Shown one piece after another: positions 9,501 through 16,438 of a DNA stretch of 19,823 nt; position 1 is the stretch's first letter, and every line of letters begins with the position of its first letter. The notes beneath the pieces were generated by a model. The model had not been told where the DNA came from and made no database searches. It saw only the letters and a program-made list of their open reading frames with translations. This stretch comes from CAYUAG01 sp964554015 (GTDB lineage: Bacteria; Zhuqueibacterota; QNDG01; CAYUAG01). The translations under genes and the position numbers were made by a program. The stretch is taken from contig CAZKMO010000054.1 in the NCBI GenBank assembly GCA_964554015.1, positions 1 through 19,823 on the forward strand, read 5' to 3'.

Positions 9501-10792
9501 TGTTTAAGCAGAGATGCAACTCCTGTCACATGAGGAGCTGCCATGGAGGTACCTGACATACTGGTAAATTCATTGTCAGAAATTGTTGAAAGAATATTTA
9601 CTCCGGGAGCAACTACATCCGGTTTAATGGATGAATTATTGGGATCCGGTCCTTGGGAACTGAATACTGCCATTTCATAATTCGAATCACAGGCACCAAC
9701 CGTTAATGATGTCACACTTGTGGCCGGGGAACCGATAGTACCATATCCTGATCTGCCGTCATTACCGGCGGCAACAACGCATAACACGCCTGCATCCGAG
9801 GCATTGTCGACAGCATTATCAAATACTTTATCAGACGACGATAAACCCAGACTCATATTGATTATATCAACTGCGTCATCTGTGGCAATATTATTATCGG
9901 GGTCAAGACAAAATTCTATGCCTGCTATTATGTCCGATACATGCCCTCTCCCGGATTCATCCAAAACCTTAACCGCAAGAAATTTTACATCCGGTGCCAC
10001 ACCGCGTAATGAATCATTTCCTTTTGCTCCAATGATGCCTGCTACATGGGTGCCATGGTCAAAATCATCAACAGGGTCATCATCATTATTAGCAAAATCA
10101 TATCCTCCCACCACCCGAAATCCTGGACCATAGCCACCTCCCAGCGCCGTATGGTTATAATCTATTCCTGTATCTATAATTCCGATCAGAATATCTTCTC
10201 CGGTATAGCCGAGGCTATCCTGCACAATATCAGCCCGGATTTGGTGCACTGATTCTTCCAGATTAATTAGAACTTCTTTATCAAGACCTATATGCATAAC
10301 CAGGGGTAGCGCTTGCATCTTGTCGATCATACGCCGTTTACAATCAAGGGCAACACCGTTTAAGACCCGGTAGTAATCTCGTCTGATAGTATACCTGTAA
10401 TCTGATCCCAACCTGGAAGATAATTGCTGTTCGATGATATAAAGGGAGGTTCTAAAAGAAGAATGAACCTTCTTTAAAGCAGTATAGGCAGATAACTGAG
10501 ATGCTTTATTTAATGATTGATTTATGTTCTGATATGAAACCAAAGGCTGTTGTTTGAATATTACAATAATTTTTACTACTTCTTCAGGATTTTCATCAGG
10601 TATGGATTTCATCTTTCTATCTTTGAAAAAACCCATTCTGACAACATCTTTTGGATTGTCAAAGCTAATATGCTGCCCATCCTTTAAATTTACCTTGAGA
10701 TGCTGCGCCCTGATATTGGAAACACAGATAAAAAAAGATAATGTTGCTAAAATTATCCGAAAGTTGATACACTTCATGATATACATGCTCAT
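6581..10792 (-). CDS. Large secreted subtilisin-like (S8) serine protease with T9SS sorting domain
   Basis: A 1403-residue extracellular protease. Signal peptide about 1-29, ending SNIRA-Q. An I9-like propeptide (about 70-175, beginning VVKIIVIFKQQP) should inhibit the enzyme until cleaved. The S8 catalytic domain spans about 195-475 and is complete: Asp207 in IGIIDTG, His246 in DHGTHVAG, oxyanion Asn344 in VAAGND and Ser416 in SGTSMAAPHVTG. A beta-sandwich follows (about 476-620), then some 550 residues I do not recognise, and a CARDB-like segment near 1225-1300 (DTLDYTFSYVNYGNKNAGNV). The C-terminal sorting domain is 1314-1403 (YQNFPNPFNP, final KMLFLK), so the protein should be exported by T9SS and cleaved or anchored at the surface. 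I keep the start at 10792 because GGAG lies 11 bases upstream; Met6 at 10777 is a possible alternative. It may process other secreted cargo or digest external protein. Confidence 0.93.
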   Translation of the reverse strand: MSMYIMKCINFRIILATLSFFICVSNIRAQHLKVNLKDGQHISFDNPKDVVRMGFFKDRKMKSIPDENPEEVVKIIVIFKQQPLVSYQNINQSLNKASQLSAYTALKKVHSSFRTSLYIIEQQLSSRLGSDYRYTIRRDYYRVLNGVALDCKRRMIDKMQALPLVMHIGLDKEVLINLEESVHQIRADIVQDSLGYTGEDILIGIIDTGIDYNHTALGGGYGPGFRVVGGYDFANNDDDPVDDFDHGTHVAGIIGAKGNDSLRGVAPDVKFLAVKVLDESGRGHVSDIIAGIEFCLDPDNNIATDDAVDIINMSLGLSSSDKVFDNAVDNASDAGVLCVVAAGNDGRSGYGTIGSPATSVTSLTVGACDSNYEMAVFSSQGPDPNNSSIKPDVVAPGVNILSTISDNEFTSMSGTSMAAPHVTGVASLLKQQHPSWSPAELKAAIVNSACSLGENISPFSQGKGIVDALDAASQQLLVEPGIINFGMVDVAANTWIDTVQIKVKNYGTKPQNVQLNILDGVPIGAELIFDITSFILEAMRDTTITAILKVPSSVPVLQTEPFAYLGKIAFVSESDNVVVPFSFIKSTTLIASFDTAPKSLTILDRVSGQTTHIFTEIGKTQYTFSIKPKNPLYVAAEMMRADTLDNQQRNNYFVVHEIDDPSDLTYAFISYREATIPVLDSTIYDYHNTIISTDSSTVTLRCLIPLPHDGGFHFWWLYPWYQNQQLFFSPLNSEIFVQKEKIFARDHECYGLKKYTYGLQNNQDIAFPSGAKNLAYLNFLTAYNNPVNGDTTVFKKNFYLNFSFLAQGWGSSELGIDFPFSSGKIYVNKQDIKNYPFYSSTFLSTCYDSLHTSHSGMPSQPMLRTPDFTINNNNEFIFEKTYLTELSYLSSRPQELTSECVVEVLPQGDTVRIEDNVHITFPNFVTYLEDESLYMTKHDEIVFYNSGNFFRNSDGGTITANGLSEVAFNSSPYWNLPRFSLQTFADNRLQDNIKPYELWDENYPDVPSDYFYAFYVFDNVKEHAGLYKIIGNTYTYQLLGQYGLCTVDYEYQMPAISEWPAASDLLSSNRLFFPSFSLLQVSMGEKAVKTVQPGQHAEIRLVLFDVDSSAKTVSLSLVPASGELIDLPISNVSSHEYRASIPSSIPAGFIDIVATFTDNKGNKGIINASPAFYSGNRTDNIQSHARIHMASYVLNNADSVNFITGDTLDYTFSYVNYGNKNAGNVLVDLPSTQYFSPVGSQLLTIESLQVKDTVHIPVKLAFLGKQQSTDSKIYYSPTVTWDSGETQYKREYSVLVDFKNTVTNLEQNGNNLPDKYALYQNFPNPFNPCTTVKYTLPEKSQVSIRVYNIMGQEVATVVDKVQSAGNYEITWKPSKKNGLPSGVQLLRLQAGEYTKTIKMLFLK

Positions 10793-10803
10793 AATAAATA
10801 TTT

Positions 10804-10807
10804 CTCC
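10804..10807 (-). promoter_or_regulatory. Ribosome binding site deciding the protease start
   Basis: GGAG on the minus strand, 11 bases before the ATG at 10792. In-frame Met codons at 10786 and 10777 would be 17 and 26 bases away, so the first ATG is preferred. Confidence 0.45.
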
Positions 10808-10891
10808 GGCAAAATGATATCCAGGATAAGTTCCTTAAGTGATACTTTACATTGAAAATTATTTATAAATTATACAAATGAAATATCCGAT

Positions 10892-10907
10892 TCACCCGAC
10901 AGGGTGA
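10892..10907. terminator. Hairpin just past the YCF48-type gene
   Basis: A perfect 6-base stem TCACCC/GGGTGA with a 4-base GACA loop, 12 bases after the stop of the YCF48-type gene. The T-rich tail (TGTTTTTCTT) is on the plus-strand side, whereas the gene is read on the minus strand. It is therefore a poor intrinsic terminator for that gene, though it could protect the mRNA 3' end. Confidence 0.35.
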
Positions 10908-10919
10908 TGTTTTTCTTAA

Positions 10920-12164
10920 CTATTTAATAAGCATCAATTTCTGTGTCTGCGAGAAGGATCCGGTCTGCAGACGACAATAATATATGCCGCTTTCCAGATA
11001 GCTGGCATTCCAGGAAATGATGTATTTGCCTGCTTGTAATTCTTCAGATACAATGATTGCTGCTTCTCTTCCCAGTACATCGAATATTTTCAGAGATACA
11101 AATCCGAAATCCGATGTGTGAAATTCGAAATTGGTCTCAGGATTGAAGGGATTGGGATAAATTTTATCAAGGTTACACCTGCCTGGTTGCTGATGTGGAA
11201 AGTTCTGGTTGTCCATAATACCCGTTATTCCGCCTGTGGTAGTTCGCAGGATGGTGCCTCCGAAACCAACCGCTGTTCCTGTATTGCGATCTGTAAAACA
11301 AACAGCGGTGAGGGGGCTGTTGGTGCCGGTTTCCTGAACCGTCCAGGTTTCCCCGCCATTGTCTGTATAGAGAATAAGGCCGTTTATTCCAATGGCAGTT
11401 GCTGTACTTGAATCAATACAGGCAACACCGGTGAGATTATATTCCGGACCAACTGATTTGTCATTCCAGGTTTCACCTCCATCTGTGGTGCGAATAATTA
11501 ATCCCATATCTCCCACCACAAAACCCACATTCGTATCCGCAAAGGAAACTGCTGTAGCCCAATAATGAAACTCAGAGGAACGATTTATCCAGTGCTCCCC
11601 ACCATCTGTGGTGTGAAGAAAAAAGTAGGAGCCAATGATATATCCTTTGTTTTTATTCGTGAAGCAGACCGTTCGAAGATCTTCTGTTGTTCCGCTTGAT
11701 TGCTTTGTCCAGGTTTCCCCGCCATTGCTTGTGTTCAGTATGATTCCGCTGTCACCAACCGCAAATCCTCTGTCGAAATCGGTAAAAAAGACGGCGTTGA
11801 GATTATTGTTTATGTTGCTTAAACGACTTGTCCAGTCTTCTCCACCATTTATTGTTTGCAGAATGATTCCATTAAAGCCCACAATTATCCCATGATCAGG
11901 ATCAGTTAGACTTGCTCCCAAAAGATTGTCCGTAATCTCGCCGGATTGCATCTCCCAGGTTTCCCCACCGTTATCTGTATGTAAAATTGTTCCGTTTCTT
12001 CCCACCGCAATTCCATTATCGCTATCATAAAATGATAATCCATACAGACCATTTGTGGTTTGTGAATCCTGTAGGATCCATCCGGATTGGGCATAGGCTG
12101 TTTTTATGATAAAAAATAATGAAATGAGTAAAAAGATGTGATAATAAGTAAATACCTTTTTCAT
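10920..12164 (-). CDS. YCF48-type (BNR-like) seven-blade beta-propeller with T9SS sorting domain
   Basis: A 414-residue secreted protein. Signal peptide 1-25 (ends KTAYA-Q). Seven repeats of about 41 residues carry the hallmark T(D/N)GGETW turn: glycine pairs fall near 66, 107, 148, 188, 230, 270 and 311, the last blade being degenerate (TTTGGITG). This pattern, with FTDxxxGxAVGxxGxIL strands, matches the photosystem II stability factor (YCF48)/sialidase-like propeller family, which in heterotrophs is a common but poorly understood secreted scaffold. Residues 333-414 are a sorting domain (IYPNPFNP, LQAGKYIISW, final KLMLIK). The corresponding DNA repeats (CCAGGTTTCCCCGCCAT-like, every 120-125 bases) are visible. 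A strong GAGGAGG lies 4 bases before the ATG. It lies between the DUF5989 gene and the protease, perhaps an insertion into an older operon. Enzymatic activity is not expected. Confidence 0.9.
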   Translation of the reverse strand: MKKVFTYYHIFLLISLFFIIKTAYAQSGWILQDSQTTNGLYGLSFYDSDNGIAVGRNGTILHTDNGGETWEMQSGEITDNLLGASLTDPDHGIIVGFNGIILQTINGGEDWTSRLSNINNNLNAVFFTDFDRGFAVGDSGIILNTSNGGETWTKQSSGTTEDLRTVCFTNKNKGYIIGSYFFLHTTDGGEHWINRSSEFHYWATAVSFADTNVGFVVGDMGLIIRTTDGGETWNDKSVGPEYNLTGVACIDSSTATAIGINGLILYTDNGGETWTVQETGTNSPLTAVCFTDRNTGTAVGFGGTILRTTTGGITGIMDNQNFPHQQPGRCNLDKIYPNPFNPETNFEFHTSDFGFVSLKIFDVLGREAAIIVSEELQAGKYIISWNASYLESGIYYCRLQTGSFSQTQKLMLIK

Positions 12165-12497
12165 GTTTCCTCCTCAATATATTCTTTATTCAACATTATA
12201 CGTATCATCACAAAAATGTTTCGTCTATCATGCCCGATCCACTTAATATAAATACGCTATTGGTTATTTATTTTAATACTATATTGAATTTTATGAATGC
12301 CATATAATAATTCAAGTCTATTTCTAGTTGGAATTTTTGATCTTTTTAGTATATAAATTTTGCCAATAACCGCTTAGTAAAATTAGTAATATGAAAAAAA
12401 ATAACAGACTTTTTTATTAATATTCGAACTCTTATAACACCAAAGCGGTTTTGGTTACGTTGATACTATGGTTAGATTAACACATACTTGCACTGAT
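12165..12497. other. Intergenic region upstream of the YCF48-type gene
   Basis: This 333-base AT-rich gap separates the DUF5989 stop from the YCF48-type start. I see no gene in it. It contains the ribosome site AGGAGG (12169-12174) and a 15-base sequence, TGCCATATAATAATT (12298-12312), that recurs upstream of the Kelch gene. A promoter for the YCF48-type gene probably lies here but cannot be placed. Confidence 0.55.
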
Positions 12498-12656
12498 TTA
12501 AAATAAAGCATAGATAAAGGGGGCAATAGCTGAACCCTGGGTGAGGATAATCAGAGCACTGAATAATACCAGAAAGATAATTATGGGCAATAACCACCAT
12601 TTTTTGCGGACTTTCAAGAAATCCCAGAATTCCCTTAGAATTGAGAGTTTACTCAT
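12498..12656 (-). CDS. DUF5989-type small membrane protein
   Basis: A 52-residue protein read directly from the minus strand: it begins MSKLSILREFWDFLKVRKKW and ends GSAIAPFIYALF, with a TAA stop at 12498-12500. A short amphipathic, basic N-terminus (1-20) is followed by one hydrophobic segment (about 22-39). The LxEFWxFLKxRKKWWLxPI and ALILLTxGSAxAPFIYxLF-like pattern is typical of the DUF5989 family. Such proteins are encoded next to SxtJ and carbamoyltransferase genes, as here, and are presumed to form part of one membrane complex; the biochemical role is unknown. AGGAGGA (12667-12673) lies 10 bases before the ATG, the strongest ribosome site of the module. A 225-base AT-rich gap separates it from the SxtJ gene, unusually long for this module. 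Confidence 0.88.
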   Translation of the reverse strand: MSKLSILREFWDFLKVRKKWWLLPIIIFLVLFSALIILTQGSAIAPFIYALF

Positions 12657-12666
12657 TGCAGAAAAC

Positions 12667-12673
12667 TCCTCCT
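12667..12673 (-). promoter_or_regulatory. Strong ribosome binding site of the DUF5989-type gene
   Basis: AGGAGGA on the minus strand, 10 bases before the ATG at 12656. It confirms that the tiny frame is translated. Confidence 0.7.
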
Positions 12674-12881
12674 AAATATCTTATTAGTTTTTTTCGATAA
12701 ATATACTATGTTTTACGGTTAAAAACAAATATACTTGAATCCATATGTTCGTATTTGGTGATTTAAGATTTATTGATTTTATTTAATACATACTTATGCT
12801 ATCGGTCAGTATTTTTTAATTTTTTCCATACTATTTTGAAACGACCTTTTGAAACACTCGTGGTTGAGAAAGAAGAACATA

Positions 12882-13298
12882 TCAAAACTGCCTTTCATAA
12901 TCTTTCCGTTCAAATTTCACTGTTTTTGTAGGAATCCAATAACTATCCCTGTTTCTATCTAATTTTAAATTCAAAAAATCCTTACCAAACAACCTGAGCA
13001 GAAGACCAATGGGAGTAATGACCAGATAGAACAAAACAGTCAAAATCACCCTGGTCATAAGCCAGCCTAAAAGTACAGATAGTGTCATCCATACTTTGTG
13101 TATAGGTTTTAGAAAAACGGGCGCAGCCAAACCTAACGATAAGAAAACTGCGGCAAGAAGGAAAAAGTAAACATAGTAATTACTCCCGCGCCCTAAAAAT
13201 AGTCCTCCCAACAGACCCAAAACCACACCCATGGTTATGCCAAATTTCTTTAGATCTCGTCTTTCACTTTTGATACTTTTGATTTCTTCGGTAATCAC
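12882..13298 (-). CDS. SxtJ-family membrane protein
   Basis: A 138-residue protein with a GTG start. A charged cytoplasmic N-terminus (1-18, ITEEIKSIKSERRDLKKFG) precedes hydrophobic segments near 19-36, 41-62 and 70-101; the last is followed by a conserved tail, IGLLLRLFGKDFLNLKLDRNRDSYWIP (97-123). This layout and the RxFGKDxLxLKxDxxxxSYW-like tail mark the SxtJ family, named from the saxitoxin cluster, where it sits beside the carbamoyltransferase SxtI. Its function is unproven; it may hold or feed the carbamoyltransferase at the membrane. It follows that gene by 12 bases, and its ribosome site AAGGA (13308-13312) overlaps the carbamoyltransferase TAA, so translation is probably coupled. 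Confidence 0.9.
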   Translation of the reverse strand: MITEEIKSIKSERRDLKKFGITMGVVLGLLGGLFLGRGSNYYVYFFLLAAVFLSLGLAAPVFLKPIHKVWMTLSVLLGWLMTRVILTVLFYLVITPIGLLLRLFGKDFLNLKLDRNRDSYWIPTKTVKFERKDYERQF

Positions 13299-13307
13299 GG
13301 CTTATTT

Positions 13308-13312
13308 CCTTT
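13308..13312 (-). promoter_or_regulatory. Ribosome site of the SxtJ gene overlapping the upstream stop codon
   Basis: On the minus strand the carbamoyltransferase stop TAA runs into AAGGA, 9 bases before the GTG at 13298. This supports the non-ATG start and suggests translational coupling. Confidence 0.6.
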
Positions 13313-15128
13313 AATCCAATTCAAATTCCTTGAGCCAGTCAATGTCTTTTTCCAAAGGTTTCTGCTCTTTCTTTTCAATAAGAAAATTGCCCATAATCAA
13401 GTAATCCATATTAGTCCGCCTAAAGCATACATAGGCATCTTCCGGAGTGCACACTATGGGTTCCCCTCGAACATTGAAGGAAGTATTGATAATCAGAGGA
13501 CAGCCATATTTATCATTGAATGTGGCGATCATTCGATAAAATAAGGGATTATCATTTTTGCTGACAGTCTGAAGTCGGGCCGAGTAATCCACATGAGTCA
13601 CTGCCGGAATGCTGGAACGGACCAGGTGTAATTTATCCAGGCCAAAGAGTTTTCTTTGTTCATCAGACATCTCTTGGCAAATTTCTTTTTTTACCGGGGC
13701 CACCAGAAGCATATAGGGACTTTCCCGGTATATTTCAAAATAATCAGAAACATGTTCTTTGATCACACTGGGAGCAAAAGGCCGGAAACTCTCCCGGAAT
13801 TTTATCTTCAGGTTCATGGTTTCCTGCATGTGGGGAGAACGAGCATCTCCCAGAATGGAGCGATTTCCCAAGGCCCGGGGTCCAAACTCCATCCGTCCCT
13901 GAAACCAGCCAATCACCTTTTGATCGGCAATTAGATCAGCAATCTTCTCCGGAATTTCTTCATCGTTCAATAGAGTGAAGGGAATCTGATTCTTCTCCAG
14001 ATACTGAGCAAGGTAAGCATTTTTGAATTCCGGTCCCAGATAGGATCCTTGCTGGAAGTCCTTTTTACCATCCCTAGATCTGCTGTTTTTCAAATACTCA
14101 TACCAGACAAATAAAGCTGCTCCCAAGGCCCCGCCTGCATCTCCAGCAGCAGGCTGTATCCAGATATTCTCAAAAGGGGCTTCCCGCAGAATCTTTCCAT
14201 TGCCGACACAATTCAGGGCTACGCCACCCGCCAAACAGAGATTCTGGTGCCCGGTCTCTCGGTGAATGTGCCGAGCCATACGCAGCATTACTTCTTCGGT
14301 CACTTCCTGCACAGAACGGGCTAAGTCCATATCCCTTTGAGTCAAACGAGATTCCGGTTTTCGGGGAGGGCCTTCAAACAGCTTCTCAAACTTTTTATTG
14401 GTCATGGTTAAGCCAGCGCAGTAATTGAAATATTCCATATTCATCTTGAAGGAACCATCTTCTTTCAGATCCATCAACTCGGAAAGAATCAAATCCTTGT
14501 ATTTAGGTTCACCGTAAGGCGCTAATCCCATCACCTTATATTCACCCGAATTGACTTTGAATCCCGTGTAATAGGTAAAGGCAGAATAAAGCAGGCCCAA
14601 AGAATGAGGAAAATGAATCTCGGCCAGAAGCTGTATGTTATTGTCCTTTCCAACACCATAGCTGGCTGTGGTCCATTCGCCCACCCCATCCAGGGTAAGA
14701 AAGGCAGCTTCCTGAAAAGGGGAGGGGAAAAAGGCAGAGGCGGCATGAGATTCATGATGTTGGGGAAAGATTATTTTTCCCTTAAAATCAAGTTCGTCCT
14801 TAATAAATTCTTTCATCCATAATTTCTGCTTTATCCACAAAGGCATGGCTTTGATAAAAGAGCGGATCCCAAGCGGGGCATAAGCCAGATAGGTCTCCAG
14901 TATTCGTTCAAATTTGATGAAAGGTTTTTCATAAAAGGCAACAAAATCCAAATCCTTTCCTTTCAATCCGCTATCTTTTAAACAGTATTGTATAGCGTGC
15001 TGAGGATAGGAGAAATCGTGCTTCTTACGAGTGAAGCGTTCTTCTTGAGCGGCAGAAGCTATTTTGCCATCTCGAACCAGGCAGGCGGCGCTATCATGGT
15101 AAAAGGCTGAGATTCCCAGGATATTCAT
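13311..15128 (-). CDS. O-carbamoyltransferase, NodU/CmcH/TobZ family (SxtI-like)
   Basis: A 605-residue cytoplasmic enzyme of full family length. Family members use carbamoyl phosphate and ATP to make carbamoyl adenylate, then transfer the carbamoyl group to a hydroxyl on a sugar or other acceptor. The N-terminal Kae1-like domain shows HDSAACL (11-17), QHHESHAASAFFPSPF (123-138) with metal ligands likely His124 and His128, GGVALNC (301-307) and GDAGGALGA (329-337) with Asp330 as another likely ligand. The C-terminal YrdC-like carbamoyl domain carries GRMEFGPRALGNRSIL (411-426), FRPFAPSV (448-455) and INTSFNVRGEPIV (547-559). It heads a module with SxtJ and DUF5989-type genes, which points to carbamoylation of a surface polysaccharide or secreted small molecule; the acceptor cannot be told. 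No glycosyltransferase lies in the window. The ribosome site (AGGA about 12 bases upstream) is weak. Confidence 0.95.
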   Translation of the reverse strand: MNILGISAFYHDSAACLVRDGKIASAAQEERFTRKKHDFSYPQHAIQYCLKDSGLKGKDLDFVAFYEKPFIKFERILETYLAYAPLGIRSFIKAMPLWIKQKLWMKEFIKDELDFKGKIIFPQHHESHAASAFFPSPFQEAAFLTLDGVGEWTTASYGVGKDNNIQLLAEIHFPHSLGLLYSAFTYYTGFKVNSGEYKVMGLAPYGEPKYKDLILSELMDLKEDGSFKMNMEYFNYCAGLTMTNKKFEKLFEGPPRKPESRLTQRDMDLARSVQEVTEEVMLRMARHIHRETGHQNLCLAGGVALNCVGNGKILREAPFENIWIQPAAGDAGGALGAALFVWYEYLKNSRSRDGKKDFQQGSYLGPEFKNAYLAQYLEKNQIPFTLLNDEEIPEKIADLIADQKVIGWFQGRMEFGPRALGNRSILGDARSPHMQETMNLKIKFRESFRPFAPSVIKEHVSDYFEIYRESPYMLLVAPVKKEICQEMSDEQRKLFGLDKLHLVRSSIPAVTHVDYSARLQTVSKNDNPLFYRMIATFNDKYGCPLIINTSFNVRGEPIVCTPEDAYVCFRRTNMDYLIMGNFLIEKKEQKPLEKDIDWLKEFELD

Positions 15129-15261
15129 TTTTTAGGTCTATTCCTTTTTTATTTGGTTTAAATCAGTAATTTAGGATCGGAAAGAGTGTTTCCACTGGCC
15201 TTGAATATTTTGTTATATAGCATTTTAAACTATTGGTTTTCTTTTCGATTTAAAATATGTA

Positions 15262-16233
15262 TTACCTGGAAACAGTATATTCTTCCACAGTTGAAACCGC
15301 TGGATGTGGAGGTGTAACAGTTAATGCCCCGCCTATATAATATATTGTGCTCTCTACTATGCAGGCTGAACCTGCTCTTGGATTTGGCAGGTTAGGTAAC
15401 CTATCCCAGGTATCTGCAACTGGATCATAAACCTCGATTAGGGAAAGAGCATCGTAACCGGCTGCACCACCGATAACATAGATTTTTCTGTTTACAACAA
15501 CGGCAGAACCGAATCTTGGTGTGGGCATATCAATTCTTTTAGTCCAGGTATCAGTTGCTGGATCGTATTCCTCGACTGTTGATAGAATCTGATGAGGGCC
15601 TCCGAAGGATCCTCCAATAGCATAAATTTTTTTATTCATTACACCTGTAGAACAAAGGTAGCGAGCTGTGGGCATATCGGTTTTCTTTATCCAGGTATCA
15701 GTTGCCGGGTCATAGGCTTCCACAGTATTAAGTGGTTCCCCGACTCTGGCAGCGCCGCCTATAGCGTATATGATACCGTCCACCACTCCTGTTGCCAGAC
15801 CAAGTCTGGGAGTGGGCATATCCGCTTTTTTTGTCCAGGTATCAGAATCCGGATCATATTGTTCTAAAACGGAAAGCCCGGGTTGCTGATAATTTGTATA
15901 TCCACCCAAGGCATAGATTTTTCCCTTGACCACACTTACAGCGTGCTGACGCCTTCCCGTGAGCATAGGTGCTTTGCTTGTCCAGGTATCGGTACCCGGA
16001 TCGTACACTTCTACCGTAGGAAGCCCCGGTGCATTGGCTCTCTCATAACCGCCTATAGCGTAAATCTTTCCATTAACTACACAAGTAGCATGACCCATTC
16101 GTGCAGTAGGCATATCAGCTCTTCTTGTCCAGGTGCCTTTTTTTTGACAATTTATCAAGAAACTTATTAAGAGAAGATAGAGTACCATTTTGAAATTTCT
16201 TAACAAAGTAGGATTATTTTTGATGTATAACAT
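15262..16233 (-). CDS. Kelch-repeat beta-propeller lipoprotein
   Basis: A 323-residue protein with a lipoprotein signal ending LISFLINC, lipid-modified Cys29, followed by Q, so outer-membrane sorting is likely. Six Kelch repeats of 46-49 residues follow, with glycine pairs at 61, 110, 159, 207, 255 and 301 and the typical YDPxTDTWxKKxDMPTxR linker. The first strand (GTWTRRADMP, 33-42) lacks its own blade and should close the propeller with the last repeat. Such propellers bind protein or sugar partners and rarely catalyse. The gene follows the GH3 gene by 204 bases. The start at 16233 is fixed by AAGGAGG 5 bases upstream, although it gives a long 15-residue n-region; Met16 would give a more ordinary signal but has no ribosome site. 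Confidence 0.92.
   Translation of the reverse strand: MLYIKNNPTLLRNFKMVLYLLLISFLINCQKKGTWTRRADMPTARMGHATCVVNGKIYAIGGYERANAPGLPTVEVYDPGTDTWTSKAPMLTGRRQHAVSVVKGKIYALGGYTNYQQPGLSVLEQYDPDSDTWTKKADMPTPRLGLATGVVDGIIYAIGGAARVGEPLNTVEAYDPATDTWIKKTDMPTARYLCSTGVMNKKIYAIGGSFGGPHQILSTVEEYDPATDTWTKRIDMPTPRFGSAVVVNRKIYVIGGAAGYDALSLIEVYDPVADTWDRLPNLPNPRAGSACIVESTIYYIGGALTVTPPHPAVSTVEEYTVSR
15404..16140. repeat. Tandem DNA repeats, about 147 bases, within the Kelch gene
   Basis: The block (G/A)TCCAGGTATC(A/G)G followed by a C/GGATC(A/G)TA core recurs at 15542, 15689, 15833 and 15980, with a shorter match at 16127 and a diverged one near 15404. Spacing is 147, 144, 147 and 147 bases, one period per propeller blade. 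Similarity at DNA level suggests fairly recent duplication or gene conversion between blades. Confidence 0.7.
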
Positions 16234-16238
16234 GATTG

Positions 16239-16245
16239 CCTCCTT
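16239..16245 (-). promoter_or_regulatory. Ribosome binding site deciding the Kelch gene start
   Basis: AAGGAGG on the minus strand, 5 bases before the ATG at 16233. Confidence 0.65.
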
Positions 16246-16420
16246 TGCTCAGTTATATATGTTTATTAATTACTGAAAATAAGTATAATTATTTTAATTT
16301 GCCATATAATAATTATTATCATTGAGTCGAAATATCAAATGAAATTTGATTCAAATCCGTGATTCCAGGTAAGGTCAAATTATCAAGAAAAAGGCATGCA
16401 TTTCCATCCGGTTCATTATT

Positions 16421-16438
16421 GGATTATGGACATAATCC
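16421..16438. other. Hairpin overlapping the GH3 stop codon
   Basis: GGATTAT/ATAATCC form a perfect 7-base stem around a 4-base loop; the stem reaches the last base of the GH3 TAG stop. No T tract follows in the direction of transcription, so it is at best a weak terminator or a 3'-end stabiliser. Confidence 0.35.

Noticed and set aside
9720..10133. 137-codon plus-strand frame
   Set aside because: It is antisense to the catalytic region of the protease and its residue pattern mirrors conserved protease codons.
12388..12420. Plus-strand ATG followed by a lysine-rich 9-codon frame in the 333-base gap
   Set aside because: Too short, no ribosome site and low-complexity A-rich codons.
15404..16140. 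Regularly spaced repeats that could suggest a CRISPR-like array
   Set aside because: The period is about 147 bases, the spacers are coding and related to one another, and there is no cas gene; these are propeller blades.
15592..16170. Plus-strand frames opposite the Kelch gene with repeated HIRFFCPGIR-like runs
   Set aside because: The repetition is the mirror of the Kelch repeats on the coding strand, not a separate repeat protein.
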